DNA of 64,000 bases from Sphingomonas faeni (GTDB lineage: Bacteria; Pseudomonadota; Alphaproteobacteria; Sphingomonadales; Sphingomonadaceae). The stretch is taken from contig NZ_JALPNF010000006.1 of the NCBI RefSeq assembly GCF_023195535.1, forward strand, positions 124,001-188,000. Direction: 5' to 3'. The position numbers and the translations under genes were made by a program. The notes under the pieces are model-generated. The model was not told where the DNA came from. It did not search any database and saw only the letters and a list, made by a program, of their open reading frames with translations. Within the stretch, counting starts at the first letter, position 1; each line of letters opens with the position of its first letter. Below, in pieces: positions 1-8,749 of the stretch.

Positions 1-243
1 GTCAAGGGTTTCGGTCGTCAAAAGGGCCAGACCGAGATCTATCGGGGGGCCGAGTACAGCACCAACATGGTGCCCAAGATCAAGATCGAGGTGGTCTGCG
101 CCGCCAGCCTGTCCGACCGCGTGGTCGAGGCGATCCAGGCCTCGGCGAACACGGGCGCGATCGGCGACGGCAAGATCTTCGTGCTCGATGTCGGCCAGGC
201 GGTCCGCATCCGCACCGGCGAAACCGACGATTCAGCGCTCTGA
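1..243 (+). CDS. glnK: PII nitrogen regulatory protein, 3' part (GlnK/GlnB)
   Basis: C-terminal 80 residues of a PII signal-transduction protein; the first 32 or so residues lie before the window. The T-loop is complete (GRQKGQTEIYRGAEY), and Tyr51, the family's uridylylation site, is encoded at 55-57. The C-terminal block IGDGKIFVLDVGQAVRIRTG is typical of PII. PII proteins sense 2-oxoglutarate, ATP and ADP, and GlnK types plug the AmtB channel. The stop lies 8 bp before amtB, the classic glnK-amtB pair, which favours GlnK over GlnB. Family certain; paralogue name inferred from the neighbour. Confidence 0.93.
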   Translation, partial: VKGFGRQKGQTEIYRGAEYSTNMVPKIKIEVVCAASLSDRVVEAIQASANTGAIGDGKIFVLDVGQAVRIRTGETDDSAL

Positions 244-251
244 GGGGGGAC

Positions 252-1607
252 ATGATGAAGCTTGATATGAAGACAGCCGCCGTCGCGGCGCTAGGGTTCG
301 GAGCGGCGATGATCGCCGCCGCACCCGCCTGGGCACAAGCTGCAGCCGCACCGGTGGTGGCCACCGTGAACAAGGGTGACACCGCCTGGATGATGACCTC
401 GACGGTCCTCGTCCTGATGATGATCCTGCCCGGCCTCGCGCTGTTCTACGGCGGCCTCACGCGGTCGAAGAACATGCTGTCGACCATGACTCAGATCGGC
501 GCCGTCGCGGCACTCGCGATGCTGATCTGGGTGATGTGGGGCTATACGCTGGCGTTCGGTCCGGACGTGAGCAACCCGCTGCTCAGCAACTTCATCGGCA
601 GCCTCGACAAGGCGTTCCTCAAGGGCGTCACGCCCGCCTCGCAGGCGGCGACCTTCACGGCGGGCGTCGAGATCCCCGAATATGTCTTCATCTGTTTCCA
701 GATGACTTTCGCCGCGATCACCATCGCGCTGGTCCTGGGCTCGGTCGTCGAGCGCATGAAGTTCTCGGCGGTGATGGTGTTCGGCCTGATCTGGCTTACC
801 ATCGTCTACTTCCCGATCGCGCACATGGTGTGGGCATCGAGCGGGTATTTCTTCAAGGCGGGCGCACTCGATTTCGCCGGCGGCACCGTGGTCCACATCA
901 ACGCCGGCGTCTCGGCGCTGGTCGCGGCGCTGATCCTCGGCAAGCGCATCGGCTACCCGAAGGAGCCGATGGCACCGCACTCGCTGGTCATGACCGGTAT
1001 CGGCACCGGGCTGCTCTGGGTTGGCTGGTTCGGCTTCAACGCAGGCTCCGCTCTCGAGGCAAACGGCTCGGCCGCGCTCGCGATGCTCAACACCTTCGTC
1101 GCCACGGCCTCAGCCGCACTGTTCTGGATGCTTGCCGAGAAGCTCTCGGGTCACAAGGGTTCGGCCTTGGGCTTCTGCTCGGGTATCGTCGCCGGCCTCG
1201 TCGCGGTGACGCCGGCTGCGGGCAACTCCGGCCCGTTCGGCGCGATCATCCTCGGCGCGATCGCCTCGCTGATCTGCTTCATGGCGGTCTCGAAGCTCAA
1301 GCCGATGCTCGGCTATGACGACTCGCTCGACGCCTTCGGGATTCACGGCATCGGCGGCATGGTCGGCGCGATCGGCACCGCGGTGGTCTACGCCCCGTCG
1401 CTCGGCGGGCCCGGAGCTGCGGATTATGCGATGGGCGCCAAGCTCTTCGTGCAGCTCCAGGCGGTGATCGTGACGATCATCTGGGCCACGATCGGCACCA
1501 CGATCGCGATCTACGTCGCCAAGGCCGTCACCGGCCTGCGGGTCTCGCCGGAAGTCGAGCACGAGGGTCTTGACATCGGCGAACACGGCGAGCGCGCCTA
1601 CAACTGA
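252..1607 (+). CDS. amtB: Ammonium transporter AmtB
   Basis: 451-residue Amt/Mep/Rh channel that conducts ammonium across the inner membrane. A cleavable signal peptide (residues 1 to about 29, ending AWAQA) is followed by about 11 membrane helices. Family blocks seen include GLALFYGGL near residue 64, the conserved DFAGGTVVHINAG region near residue 210 and the FGIHGIGGMVGAIGT motif near residue 365 with the second pore histidine. The ATG at 252 has GAGGGGGG upstream. It probably shares a nitrogen-controlled transcript with the PII gene just before it. A strong terminator follows the stop. Confidence 0.97.
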   Translation: MMKLDMKTAAVAALGFGAAMIAAAPAWAQAAAAPVVATVNKGDTAWMMTSTVLVLMMILPGLALFYGGLTRSKNMLSTMTQIGAVAALAMLIWVMWGYTLAFGPDVSNPLLSNFIGSLDKAFLKGVTPASQAATFTAGVEIPEYVFICFQMTFAAITIALVLGSVVERMKFSAVMVFGLIWLTIVYFPIAHMVWASSGYFFKAGALDFAGGTVVHINAGVSALVAALILGKRIGYPKEPMAPHSLVMTGIGTGLLWVGWFGFNAGSALEANGSAALAMLNTFVATASAALFWMLAEKLSGHKGSALGFCSGIVAGLVAVTPAAGNSGPFGAIILGAIASLICFMAVSKLKPMLGYDDSLDAFGIHGIGGMVGAIGTAVVYAPSLGGPGAADYAMGAKLFVQLQAVIVTIIWATIGTTIAIYVAKAVTGLRVSPEVEHEGLDIGEHGERAYN

Positions 1608-1662
1608 TCGGTAGCGGGCCGCCCGAGCCCGCACCCACGACGTTCCTCCTGCGGACAACCTT

Positions 1663-1694
1663 GGCTCGGTGTGGAAACACACCGGGCCTTTTTT
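1663..1694 (+). terminator. Rho-independent terminator after amtB
   Basis: An 11-bp stem with one G-T wobble (GGCTCGGTGTG / CACACCGGGCC) is capped by a GAAA tetraloop and followed by seven T residues. It lies 55 bp after the amtB stop and should end the PII-amtB transcript. Confidence 0.9.
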
Positions 1695-1775
1695 TGGTGT
1701 CGATCGAAGGGGGACTTCGATCGAGGTCTGGAAAGCAGGAGCAGGATTGGGAGTGGGAGCGGGCGACACCTACTA

Positions 1776-1829
1776 TGTTCTCCCGCGAAGGCGGGAGCCC
1801 AGTCTGGGTCCCCGCCTTCGCGGGGAAAC
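1776..1829. repeat. Palindromic repeat, family A
   Basis: Inverted pair of short hairpins: left CTCCCGCGAAGGCGGGAG followed by CCCAGTCTGGG, right CCCCGCCTTCGCGGGG. Other copies lie at about 6365, 8985, 10007, 44335 and 60298. The spacer 1608-2491 holds this element, one copy each of families B, C and D, the amtB terminator and no convincing gene. Confidence 0.85.
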
Positions 1830-1912
1830 AACGGCGCAGCGGGCGGACGAGTCCTGACCCAGCTTGGCGGGTCACCCCGAACCGGTTCCGTGCCATATCC
1901 CGTTCGACCCAA

Positions 1913-2019
1913 CACCACCCCGGCGAAGGCCGGGGCCCAGTTGGAAAGGAGGCAATAACGAAGCGCCGCCGTCGTCAGCACCGTTCCCCCACTGGACCCC
2001 GGCCTCCGCCGGGGAGGTG
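1913..2019. repeat. Palindromic repeat, family B
   Basis: Left arm CACCCCGGCGAAGGCCGGGG then CCCAGTTGG; right arm CCCCGGCCTCCGCCGGGG in inverse orientation, with a roughly 55-bp variable core. Other copies lie near 6506, 13705 (decayed), 40702, 44414 and 60400. Confidence 0.85.
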
Positions 2020-2078
2020 CTTTTGCGATCCGGCTATTCTCGGAAGCATCGCATAGAGCCCGGTCACCCAACCCACCC

Positions 2079-2174
2079 CGTGGACCCCGGACTCGTTCCG
2101 GGGTCCACGGTTCCGCACACTCAAATCCGTCGAATACGCGGAACGGTGGATGCCGGAACCAGTCCGGCATGACG
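2079..2174. repeat. Palindromic repeat, family C
   Basis: Left hairpin CCCCGGACTCGTTCCGGGG and right hairpin TGCCGGAACCAGTCCGGCA, the latter followed by TGACGG, with an AT-richer core. Further copies at 6651 and 20758. Confidence 0.8.
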
Positions 2175-2270
2175 GAGCCTTTTGGAAAGGGACCGGTATC
2201 ACGAAGCGTTGGGGGCGTGCTCAATAAGCGAGCCGGGCGGAAAGGAATCTCGCCGCTCTACACCCCCACA

Positions 2271-2415
2271 CCGTTCGTGCTGAGTAGCGACCGAGTAGAT
2301 CGGCAAGGAGCGTATCGAGGGCGCGTATCGAAGCACAGGCCCCGTGCCCCAACCCATCCTTCGATACGCCGCTTCGACAAGCTCAGCAGCTACTCAGGAC
2401 GAACGGGGTGGGTGG
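2271..2415. repeat. Repeat, family D
   Basis: Two inverted arms built on TTCGATACGC and CTACTCAGGACGAACGG, separated by about 40 bp. Related copies lie at 32974, 33431 (inside a coding frame), 34413 and 40520. Confidence 0.75.
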
Positions 2416-2491
2416 AACGAACCGGCGAGGGGGTAGGCCGGGCGAGAGGAGCGGGCGCACAAAAGCAGCGAACCCAGCTAAAGCCCCCCGG

Positions 2492-2890
2492 CTAAACCCG
2501 AACGCTTTTCGGCGCCAACCGCCGGATATCCAGCACATCGACCTGCGCCAGCATCACCGCCCCCAGCGCACGGTCCCCGGTCTCCACCAGAATCCCCTCC
2601 CGCGTAGCGCGCACGCGCCGCCACGAAACCTCGCGCACAGCTAGCCGCTTCCCGATCCGCTTGACCGCCGCCACGCGCCCATCGTCCGCAATCGCCAGCG
2701 CCCCCCGGCCATCCGCCCCGACCACAGCGCCCGCCACCGCAAAACCGGCAAGCTGCGCCTGCGCCGCGTCCGCCGCTTCCTCGGGCGTCTCGATCTTCAC
2801 GACCCGCCGCATCCGCACGACCACCCAGCCCAAGGCGCTAAGTAGAACCACCACGGCAGCCACGACGCCGCCGACGATCGCAGGCGTCAT
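2492..2890 (-). CDS. Small membrane-anchored protein of unknown function
   Basis: 132 residues, not recognised. One N-terminal membrane helix (about residues 5-25, AIVGGVVAAVVVLLSALGWVVV), then a basic stretch (RMRR) and a soluble domain of about 100 residues rich in Val, Ala and Arg, probably cytoplasmic. Its start overlaps the stop of the preceding phosphatase-like gene by 4 bp (ATGA), so it is the third gene of the recQ operon and likely translationally coupled. No catalytic motif is evident. Confidence 0.7.
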   Translation of the reverse strand: MTPAIVGGVVAAVVVLLSALGWVVVRMRRVVKIETPEEAADAAQAQLAGFAVAGAVVGADGRGALAIADDGRVAAVKRIGKRLAVREVSWRRVRATREGILVETGDRALGAVMLAQVDVLDIRRLAPKSVRV

Positions 2891-3315
2891 CGCGGCCCTG
2901 CGAGCGCGTCCAGCATCGGTCGAATCCCGCGCAGGTCATACCCGGCGTCCTCGGCCTGCGCGAGCAGCAGGTTCGGGTTCCGCCCCGCTTTCGCCGCCGC
3001 CAGCGCCCACAGATTGCAGCTCCGCGTCCCCGACCGGCAATACGCCAGCACCGGCCCGTCCGCATCGACCAGCGCCTGCGTCATCGCGTCGATCTGCGGA
3101 TGCGAGAAGCCCGCATGAGTCACCGGGATCGCGACATAGTTGAGGCCCGCCGCCTCCGCCGCCGCACGGATCGCGTCGCCCGAAGGCTGTCCCGCATCCT
3201 CGTCGTCCGGCCGGTTGTTGACGATGGTCTTGAAGCCCGCCGCGGCGATCTCCGCGACGTGCTCGACCGCGATCTGCGGCGCGACCGAAATACTTTCGTT
3301 GATGTGCCGTATCAT
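2887..3315 (-). CDS. TIGR01244-family phosphatase/sulfurtransferase-like protein
   Basis: 142 residues. The CX5R signature CRSGTR near residue 94 forms the P-loop of the dual-specificity phosphatase/rhodanese-like fold, and an N-terminal SISVAPQI block matches the TIGR01244 family, whose domain is also fused to some beta-lactamase-like (Blh) sulfide-stress proteins. The substrate cannot be told from sequence. It overlaps the recQ stop by 4 bp and the next gene by 4 bp, so the three genes form one coupled operon. Family confidence is good; activity is unassigned. Confidence 0.85.
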   Translation of the reverse strand: MIRHINESISVAPQIAVEHVAEIAAAGFKTIVNNRPDDEDAGQPSGDAIRAAAEAAGLNYVAIPVTHAGFSHPQIDAMTQALVDADGPVLAYCRSGTRSCNLWALAAAKAGRNPNLLLAQAEDAGYDLRGIRPMLDALAGPR

Positions 3316-5081
3316 GCGGACTCGCGGATCACCTGGAGGAAGGCATCCCCATAGGCGTCGAGTTTCCGCGCGCCAATGCCTGAAAGCACCGCGAGCGCCG
3401 CCCGCGACGCCGGCCGCTGCGCCGCCATGTCACGCAGCACCGAATCATGGAAGATCACATACGGCGGAACGCCCGCCTCCTTCGCCAGATCGCGCCGCCG
3501 CACGCGCAGCGCCTCGAACAGCGGATCGTCCACGGGGTTCGGGGTCGCGCCCGGCGCGGCCTTGCGCCGCCGCTCGCGCTTCGGTGGCACGACGATCGAC
3601 ACCGTCGCTTCGCCCTTCAGGATCGCCTTGGCGGCAGGCCCGAACTCGAGGCCCCCATGCGGATTGGTGCGCAAGGCATCCTTCAGCATCAGCGCACGCG
3701 ACACGGGCTTCAGCAACGCCACCTCGTCGCCGTCGACGATCCCGTACACCGACAGCGCCTCATGCCCGTTCATCAGGCTCCGCTCCGACGACACGCCGGT
3801 CAGGATCCCCTCGATATAGCCGACGCCGAACATCTGCCCGGTGCGAAACACCGCCGACAGGAATTTCCGCGCCGTCTCGGTCGCATCCACCGCATCGACA
3901 TTGCCGAGGCAATTGTCGCAATTCCCGCAATCCTCGAGCCGCTCCTCGCCGAAATGCTTGAGCAGGATCCGCCGCCGGCATCCCGCGGTCTCGACCAGCC
4001 CGCCCATTGCGGTCAGCCGCTGCCGCTCGCCCGCCTGCCGCTCGGGCTCGACCTCGCCGATCCGCTGCCGGGCCCGCGCGAAATCCTCCGCGCCCCAGAA
4101 CAGGTGCGCGATCGCCGGATCGCCGTCACGCCCCGCGCGCCCGGTCTCCTGATAATAGGCCTCGATCGATTTCGGCAGCCCGGCATGGCACACGAACCGC
4201 ACGTCGGGCTTGTCGATCCCCATCCCGAACGCGACCGTGGCGCAGATCACCATGTCCTCGCTCGCGACGAAATCGGCCTGATTCTTTGCGCGCACCTGCG
4301 GATCGAGCCCCGCATGATAGGCCCGCGTCGGTCGCCCGCTCCGCCCCAGCGCCTCCGCCAACTTCTCGGTCGCCGCGCGCGTCTGTGCGTAGACGATCCC
4401 CGGCCCCGGTATCTTATCCAGGATGTCCGCGATCTGCCGGTTGACGTTGTCGCGCCCCGAAATCGCATAGCGGATGTTCGGCCGGTCGAACCCCGACACG
4501 ATCAGGCCGTCTTGCGAAATCCCCAGCTGCTCGAGGATATCCGCCCGCGTATGCGCATCCGCGGTCGCGGTCAGCGCCAGCCGAGGCACCTCCGGAAAGC
4601 TGTCGAGCAACGGCCGCAGCAACCGGTAGTCCGGCCGGAAATCATGCCCCCACTCGCTGACGCAATGCGCCTCGTCGATCGCGAACAGGCTGAGCTTGGC
4701 CTGGCTGAGCAGGTTCCGGAAACTCTCGTTCGAAGCTCGCTCCGGCGCGACATACAGCAGGTCCAGATCACCCGCCCGGAACCGTGCGATCGTCTCCTCA
4801 CGGTTCGTATCGACGCTCGTCAAAGTCGCCGCCTTGATCCCTACCGCGGTCGCCGCGCGCAGCTGGTCGTGCATCAGCGCGATCAGCGGCGACACGACCA
4901 CGCACGTCCCCTCCAGCATCGTCGCCGGCAACTGGTAACACAGCGACTTGCCCGCCCCCGTCGGCATCACCGCCAGCGTCCGCTGTCCGGCGAGCACCCG
5001 ATCGACGACATCGCGCTGCACGCCACGAAAGTCAGGAAAGCCAAAGATGCGCTGGAGATCTGGAAGGGGGTCGAGTGCCAT
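3312..5081 (-). CDS. recQ: ATP-dependent DNA helicase RecQ
   Basis: 589-residue 3'-5' DNA helicase for recombination and fork repair. Walker A TGAGKS at residues 41-46, DEAH box at 136-139 within AIDEAHCVSEWGHDFRPDYR, the helicase C-terminal block ETGRAGRDG, then the RecQ zinc cluster (CRRRILLKHFGE followed by CGNCDNCLG) and a C-terminal HRDC domain ending near LSGIGARKLDAYG. Length matches bacterial RecQ. It heads an operon with two small genes that overlap by 4 bp each. The start region faces the nuclease-domain gene at 5259 across a 177-bp divergent spacer. Confidence 0.97.
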   Translation of the reverse strand: MALDPLPDLQRIFGFPDFRGVQRDVVDRVLAGQRTLAVMPTGAGKSLCYQLPATMLEGTCVVVSPLIALMHDQLRAATAVGIKAATLTSVDTNREETIARFRAGDLDLLYVAPERASNESFRNLLSQAKLSLFAIDEAHCVSEWGHDFRPDYRLLRPLLDSFPEVPRLALTATADAHTRADILEQLGISQDGLIVSGFDRPNIRYAISGRDNVNRQIADILDKIPGPGIVYAQTRAATEKLAEALGRSGRPTRAYHAGLDPQVRAKNQADFVASEDMVICATVAFGMGIDKPDVRFVCHAGLPKSIEAYYQETGRAGRDGDPAIAHLFWGAEDFARARQRIGEVEPERQAGERQRLTAMGGLVETAGCRRRILLKHFGEERLEDCGNCDNCLGNVDAVDATETARKFLSAVFRTGQMFGVGYIEGILTGVSSERSLMNGHEALSVYGIVDGDEVALLKPVSRALMLKDALRTNPHGGLEFGPAAKAILKGEATVSIVVPPKRERRRKAAPGATPNPVDDPLFEALRVRRRDLAKEAGVPPYVIFHDSVLRDMAAQRPASRAALAVLSGIGARKLDAYGDAFLQVIRESA

Positions 5082-5258
5082 TATCCCGGACCTAGGGTTC
5101 GTTCACCGTCGCCGCAATGGATGATCCGCGATCGGTCCGATCATCCCAATCGCCACGCTGCACGGACTAGATCGAAATCCGGGCAGGTTGTTCCGGTACC
5201 GTTATGGACCCGTGTAAATTCCCTGCGCATCCTCCCCCGTTCAATCCGGGGGACGCGC

Positions 5259-6332
5259 ATGGAACTGAACATCAGGCTGGCCGAGCTGCAGAAGCGCACG
5301 ATCGAACACCGCGAGGTGCTGCTGACCGAGGAAGCGGCGAAGACTGCGCTCGTCATGCCGTTCCTCCAGTCGCTCGGCTATGACGTCTTCAACCCGTCCG
5401 AAGTCGTCCCCGAATTCACTGCCGACATCGGCACCAAGAAGGGCGAAAAGATCGACTATGCGATCTGCGCGGGCGGGAAAGTGTCGATCCTGATCGAGTG
5501 CAAGCCGTCCTCGGTCCAGCTCAACGTCAACCATGCCGGGCAGCTGTTCCGCTATTTCAGCGTCACCGATGCGCGCCTTGCCGTGCTGACCAACGGCGTC
5601 GTCTACCAATTCTATTCGGACATCGAGCGCCCGAACAAGATGGACGACAAGCCGTTCTTCACCTTCACGATGGACGCGATCAAGCCCGGCGACATCCGTA
5701 CGCTCGAGAAATTCACCAAGGCCGCGTTCGACATCGACAAGATCGTCCAGGAGGCCGGCAACCTCAAGACGCAGTCGCTGATCCGCCTCGAACTCGAAAA
5801 GGAGTTCGCCGAGCCCTCCGACGAGTTCGTCCGGATGATGGCGCAGCGCGTCCATGGCGGCCGTCTCACGCCGGCGATCAAGGACGGATTCGCCAAGCTT
5901 TTAGCTCCTGCGATCGCCGCGCTGATCCGCGATTTCGTCAACGAACGCCTTTCGTCGGCGTTGAAGGCGTCGAGCCCGGTCGAGGACCTGCCGCCGGGCG
6001 CGGACGACGACCCGTCCGACGGCGACGGCATCGTCACCACGCAGGAGGAGATTTCCGGCTTCCACATCATCCAGGCGATCGCCTCGCGCCTGGTGGATCC
6101 GAAACGCGTGATCGTCCGCGATGCGAATTCGTATTGCGCGATCCTGCTGGACGACAATAATCGGAAGACGGTCGCGCGGATGCACTTCAATGGCATCACG
6201 ACCAAGTATCTCGGCATGTTCGCCGGCAATGACGAGACGCGCCATTTGCTGTCGGACCTGACGCACATCTATCAATATTCGGAGGCGATCGAGGCGAGGT
6301 TGCGCGAACTGGATCCGTCGATCCCGGCGTAG
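5259..6332 (+). CDS. Orphan type I restriction HSDR_N-like nuclease-domain protein
   Basis: 357 residues. A PD-(D/E)XK core is visible: Asp66 in KIDYAI, then Glu80-Cys-Lys82 in ILIECKPSS, as in the HSDR_N_2 domain (COG4748-like proteins). Downstream is a helical middle (about 110-230), an acidic linker (PGADDDPSDGD, about 248-258) and a C-terminal domain. There is no helicase and no hsdM or hsdS nearby, so this is not a complete type I system. The same frame is open far upstream through recQ, but this ATG follows a GGGGGACG ribosome site and gives the family-like start. Possible roles are repair or defence; this is inference. Confidence 0.85.
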   Translation: MELNIRLAELQKRTIEHREVLLTEEAAKTALVMPFLQSLGYDVFNPSEVVPEFTADIGTKKGEKIDYAICAGGKVSILIECKPSSVQLNVNHAGQLFRYFSVTDARLAVLTNGVVYQFYSDIERPNKMDDKPFFTFTMDAIKPGDIRTLEKFTKAAFDIDKIVQEAGNLKTQSLIRLELEKEFAEPSDEFVRMMAQRVHGGRLTPAIKDGFAKLLAPAIAALIRDFVNERLSSALKASSPVEDLPPGADDDPSDGDGIVTTQEEISGFHIIQAIASRLVDPKRVIVRDANSYCAILLDDNNRKTVARMHFNGITTKYLGMFAGNDETRHLLSDLTHIYQYSEAIEARLRELDPSIPA

Positions 6333-6364
6333 GGTGCGGAGTTTCGCCCCCGCTCTCCTTCCAT

Positions 6365-6441
6365 TCCCTCGCGAACGCGGGCGCCCAGGACCCAGCAGCG
6401 CCATCGCTCGTGATTTGCGGACCACCGCGTTCGCGAGGGAA
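6365..6441. repeat. Palindromic repeat, family A (variant)
   Basis: Arms CCCTCGCGAACGCGGGCG and CCGCGTTCGCGAGGG around a longer core of about 40 bp. The spacer 6333-6798 holds this and copies of families B and C, and no gene. Confidence 0.75.
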
Positions 6442-6505
6442 CAGAGGATGTTGCGTGCATCGCAACGCTCGCCTTTAGGGTTGCACCCCGGCACCCGTCC
6501 CACAA

Positions 6506-6610
6506 CCACCCCGGCGAAGGCCGGGGCCCAAGTGGAAAGGTGGCAATGACGACGCGCTGCCCTTCGTTAGCAACGTTCCCCAATTGGGCCCCGGCCTCCG
6601 CCGGGGTGGC
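6506..6610. repeat. Palindromic repeat, family B
   Basis: Arms CACCCCGGCGAAGGCCGGGG and CCCCGGCCTCCGCCGGGGTG; same plan as 1913-2019, including the internal GGCAATGACGA-like core. Confidence 0.85.
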
Positions 6611-6650
6611 CACCTAGTCGAACGTGGTCGCGAACTCGCCACTACCCCTC

Positions 6651-6745
6651 CGTCATGCCGGACTCGTTCCGGCATCCACCCGTCCCCGAAATCGAAACGT
6701 GCGAGTTTGCGGAACGGTGGTCCCCGGAACAGGTCCGGGGTGACG
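6651..6745. repeat. Palindromic repeat, family C
   Basis: Starts CGTCATGCCGGACTCGTTCC and ends with the hairpin CCCCGGAACAGGTCCGGGG followed by TGACG. Confidence 0.8.
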
Positions 6746-6798
6746 GCGTGTGGTATGGCGAGCGTTCGCCGTTAAACCAGGCGCCTGAGGCCCACCCC

Positions 6799-8628
6799 CT
6801 ACTCCGCCGCCAGCGCCCCTGCATCATCCCCAGCCCGCTCCTGCGCCTGCCGGTTCCACATCTCCGCATACACGCCGCCCTGCCGCAGCAGGTCCGCATG
6901 CGTGCCCTTCTCGACGATCCGCCCCGCCTCCAGCACGACGATCTGGTCCGCATGCACCACCGTGGACAGCCGGTGCGCGATCACGATCGTCGTCCGCCCG
7001 CGCTCGATCGCCTCGAGCGTATCGAGGATCTCCGCCTCGGTCCGGCTGTCCAACGCGCTCGTCGCCTCGTCCAGAATCAGGATCGGCGGGTTCTTCAGTA
7101 AAGTCCGCGCGATTGCCACACGCTGCTTCTCGCCGCCCGACAGCTTCAACCCGCGCTCGCCGACACGCGTCTCATACCCCAGCGGCTGGCGCTCGATGAA
7201 GCCCGCGATGGCCGCACCCTTCGCGGCAACCTCGACCTCAGGCATCTCCGCCCCCTCGCGACCGTAAGCGATATTGTACCCGATCGTGTCGTTGAACAGC
7301 ACCGTATCCTGCGGCACGATCCCGATCGCAGCCCGCAACGAAGCCTGCCGCACTTGCGCGATATCCTGCCCGTCGACGGTAATCCGCCCGCCCGTCAGGT
7401 CGTAGAACCGGTACAGCAGCCGCGCGAGCGTCGACTTGCCCGCGCCCGACGGCCCAACGACAGCCAATGTGGAACCTGCTGGCACGTCCAAATTCAGGTC
7501 GCTCAGGATCGGCCGCCCCGCGTCATAGCCGAACGACACCCCCTCGAACCGCACATGCCCCGCGCTTACCGCCAGCGCGGGCGCACCCGGCGCGTCGACG
7601 ACGGTGGCCGGCGTATCGATCAGGTCGAACATCGCCGCCATGTCGAGCGCACCCTGCCGGATCGTGCGATACACCATCCCCAGCAGGTCGAGCGGCCGGA
7701 ACAGCTGCGCCAGCAGTGTCGACACGAACACCACGTCGCCCGCCGACGCCTCGCCTCGGCTCCACCGCCACACGACGAACCCCATGCCGCCCGCCAGCAT
7801 CAGGTTGGTGATCAGCGCCTGCCCGAGGTTCAGCCACGCGAGCGAATTTTCGCTCTTAACCGCAGCCTCGGAATAGGCCGTGATAGCCTGGTCGTACCGC
7901 CGCGCCTCGCGCTCCTCCGCACCGAAATACTTCACCGTCTCGAAGTTCAGCAGCGAGTCCACCGCATGCGCAACCGCCCCGGTATCGAGGTCGTTCATCC
8001 GCGCGCGCAGCGCATTGCGCCAGTCGGTCACCATCCGCGTGAAGAGGATATAGCCGACCACCATCACCACCGTCGCGACGACCAAGGGCCAGCCGAACTT
8101 GGTCCAGAACAGCCCGAGCACCAGCACCAGCTCGAACACGGTGGGAGCGATGTTGAACAGCAGGAAATACAGCATCGTGTCGATGCTCTTGGTGCCGCGC
8201 TCGACCACCTTGGTGACCGCGCCCGTCCGCCGCGACAGATGGAAATCGAGGCTCAGCGCATGCAGATGGCGAAACACCTGCGCTGCCAGCCGCCGCGACG
8301 CATCCTGTCCGACGCGCTCGAACACCGCGTTGCGCAGATTGTCGAACAACGTCGTCCCGAACCGCGACGCCGCATAGCCGACCACCAGCAACACGACCAA
8401 GGTCAGTGCCCCGCGATCGTCCCCCGCCATCCGGTCGACCGCGTATTTCAACGTAAACGCCGCGCCGAACACCTGGATCAGCTTCGACGCGATCACGAGC
8501 AGCATCGCGACGACGATCCGCACCTTCAGCTTGGGCTGTCCCGCCGGCCACAGGAACGGCAGGAAGCGGCGAAGCGTCGGCAGCAACGGCTGGTCCGCGC
8601 GGGTGGAGGTGTAGGTATCAGGGGGCAT
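6799..8628 (-). CDS. Atm1-type ABC exporter (fused permease and ATPase)
   Basis: 609-residue half-transporter of the Atm1/heavy-metal tolerance ABCB7 group, known in sphingomonads to export glutathione and metal-glutathione conjugates. An N-terminal region with six membrane helices (about 40-330) is followed by the ATPase: Walker A VGPSGAGKS near residue 395, signature LSGGEKQRVAIARTLL, Walker B ILILDEATSALDS. The frame stays open upstream to 8724, but the ATG at 8628 (MPPDTYTST) gives the usual N-terminus; the upstream residues look like untranslated leader. Substrate is inferred from the subfamily. Confidence 0.92.
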   Translation of the reverse strand: MPPDTYTSTRADQPLLPTLRRFLPFLWPAGQPKLKVRIVVAMLLVIASKLIQVFGAAFTLKYAVDRMAGDDRGALTLVVLLVVGYAASRFGTTLFDNLRNAVFERVGQDASRRLAAQVFRHLHALSLDFHLSRRTGAVTKVVERGTKSIDTMLYFLLFNIAPTVFELVLVLGLFWTKFGWPLVVATVVMVVGYILFTRMVTDWRNALRARMNDLDTGAVAHAVDSLLNFETVKYFGAEEREARRYDQAITAYSEAAVKSENSLAWLNLGQALITNLMLAGGMGFVVWRWSRGEASAGDVVFVSTLLAQLFRPLDLLGMVYRTIRQGALDMAAMFDLIDTPATVVDAPGAPALAVSAGHVRFEGVSFGYDAGRPILSDLNLDVPAGSTLAVVGPSGAGKSTLARLLYRFYDLTGGRITVDGQDIAQVRQASLRAAIGIVPQDTVLFNDTIGYNIAYGREGAEMPEVEVAAKGAAIAGFIERQPLGYETRVGERGLKLSGGEKQRVAIARTLLKNPPILILDEATSALDSRTEAEILDTLEAIERGRTTIVIAHRLSTVVHADQIVVLEAGRIVEKGTHADLLRQGGVYAEMWNRQAQERAGDDAGALAAE

Positions 8629-8749
8629 GGATCGATGCGATGTAGGCGCAGTCAAGCCCCGGTAAAAGCAGTTGGGGGAACAATCCTGCCGCTTCGTCGC
8701 TTTTATCGGTACGTCCTGCCGCAACGGCCTGTCGCAACCGGAGAGTGAA

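Noticed and set aside
291..980. Long minus-strand frame opposite amtB
   Set aside because: Composition is Arg/His/Asp-rich shadow coding typical of the complement of GC-rich genes; amtB is unambiguous on the plus strand.
1598..2224. Open frames in the spacer after amtB
   Set aside because: They translate palindromic repeats (SPAKAGAQSG and PPSRG-like strings) and the amtB terminator; no family resemblance.
3447..5258. Very long plus-strand frame leading into the nuclease-domain gene
   Set aside because: It is the complement of recQ; family similarity and a ribosome site begin at 5259.
3312..6332. Complete type I restriction-modification system
   Set aside because: No HsdM, HsdS or HsdR translocase domain is encoded nearby; only the nuclease-type domain is present.
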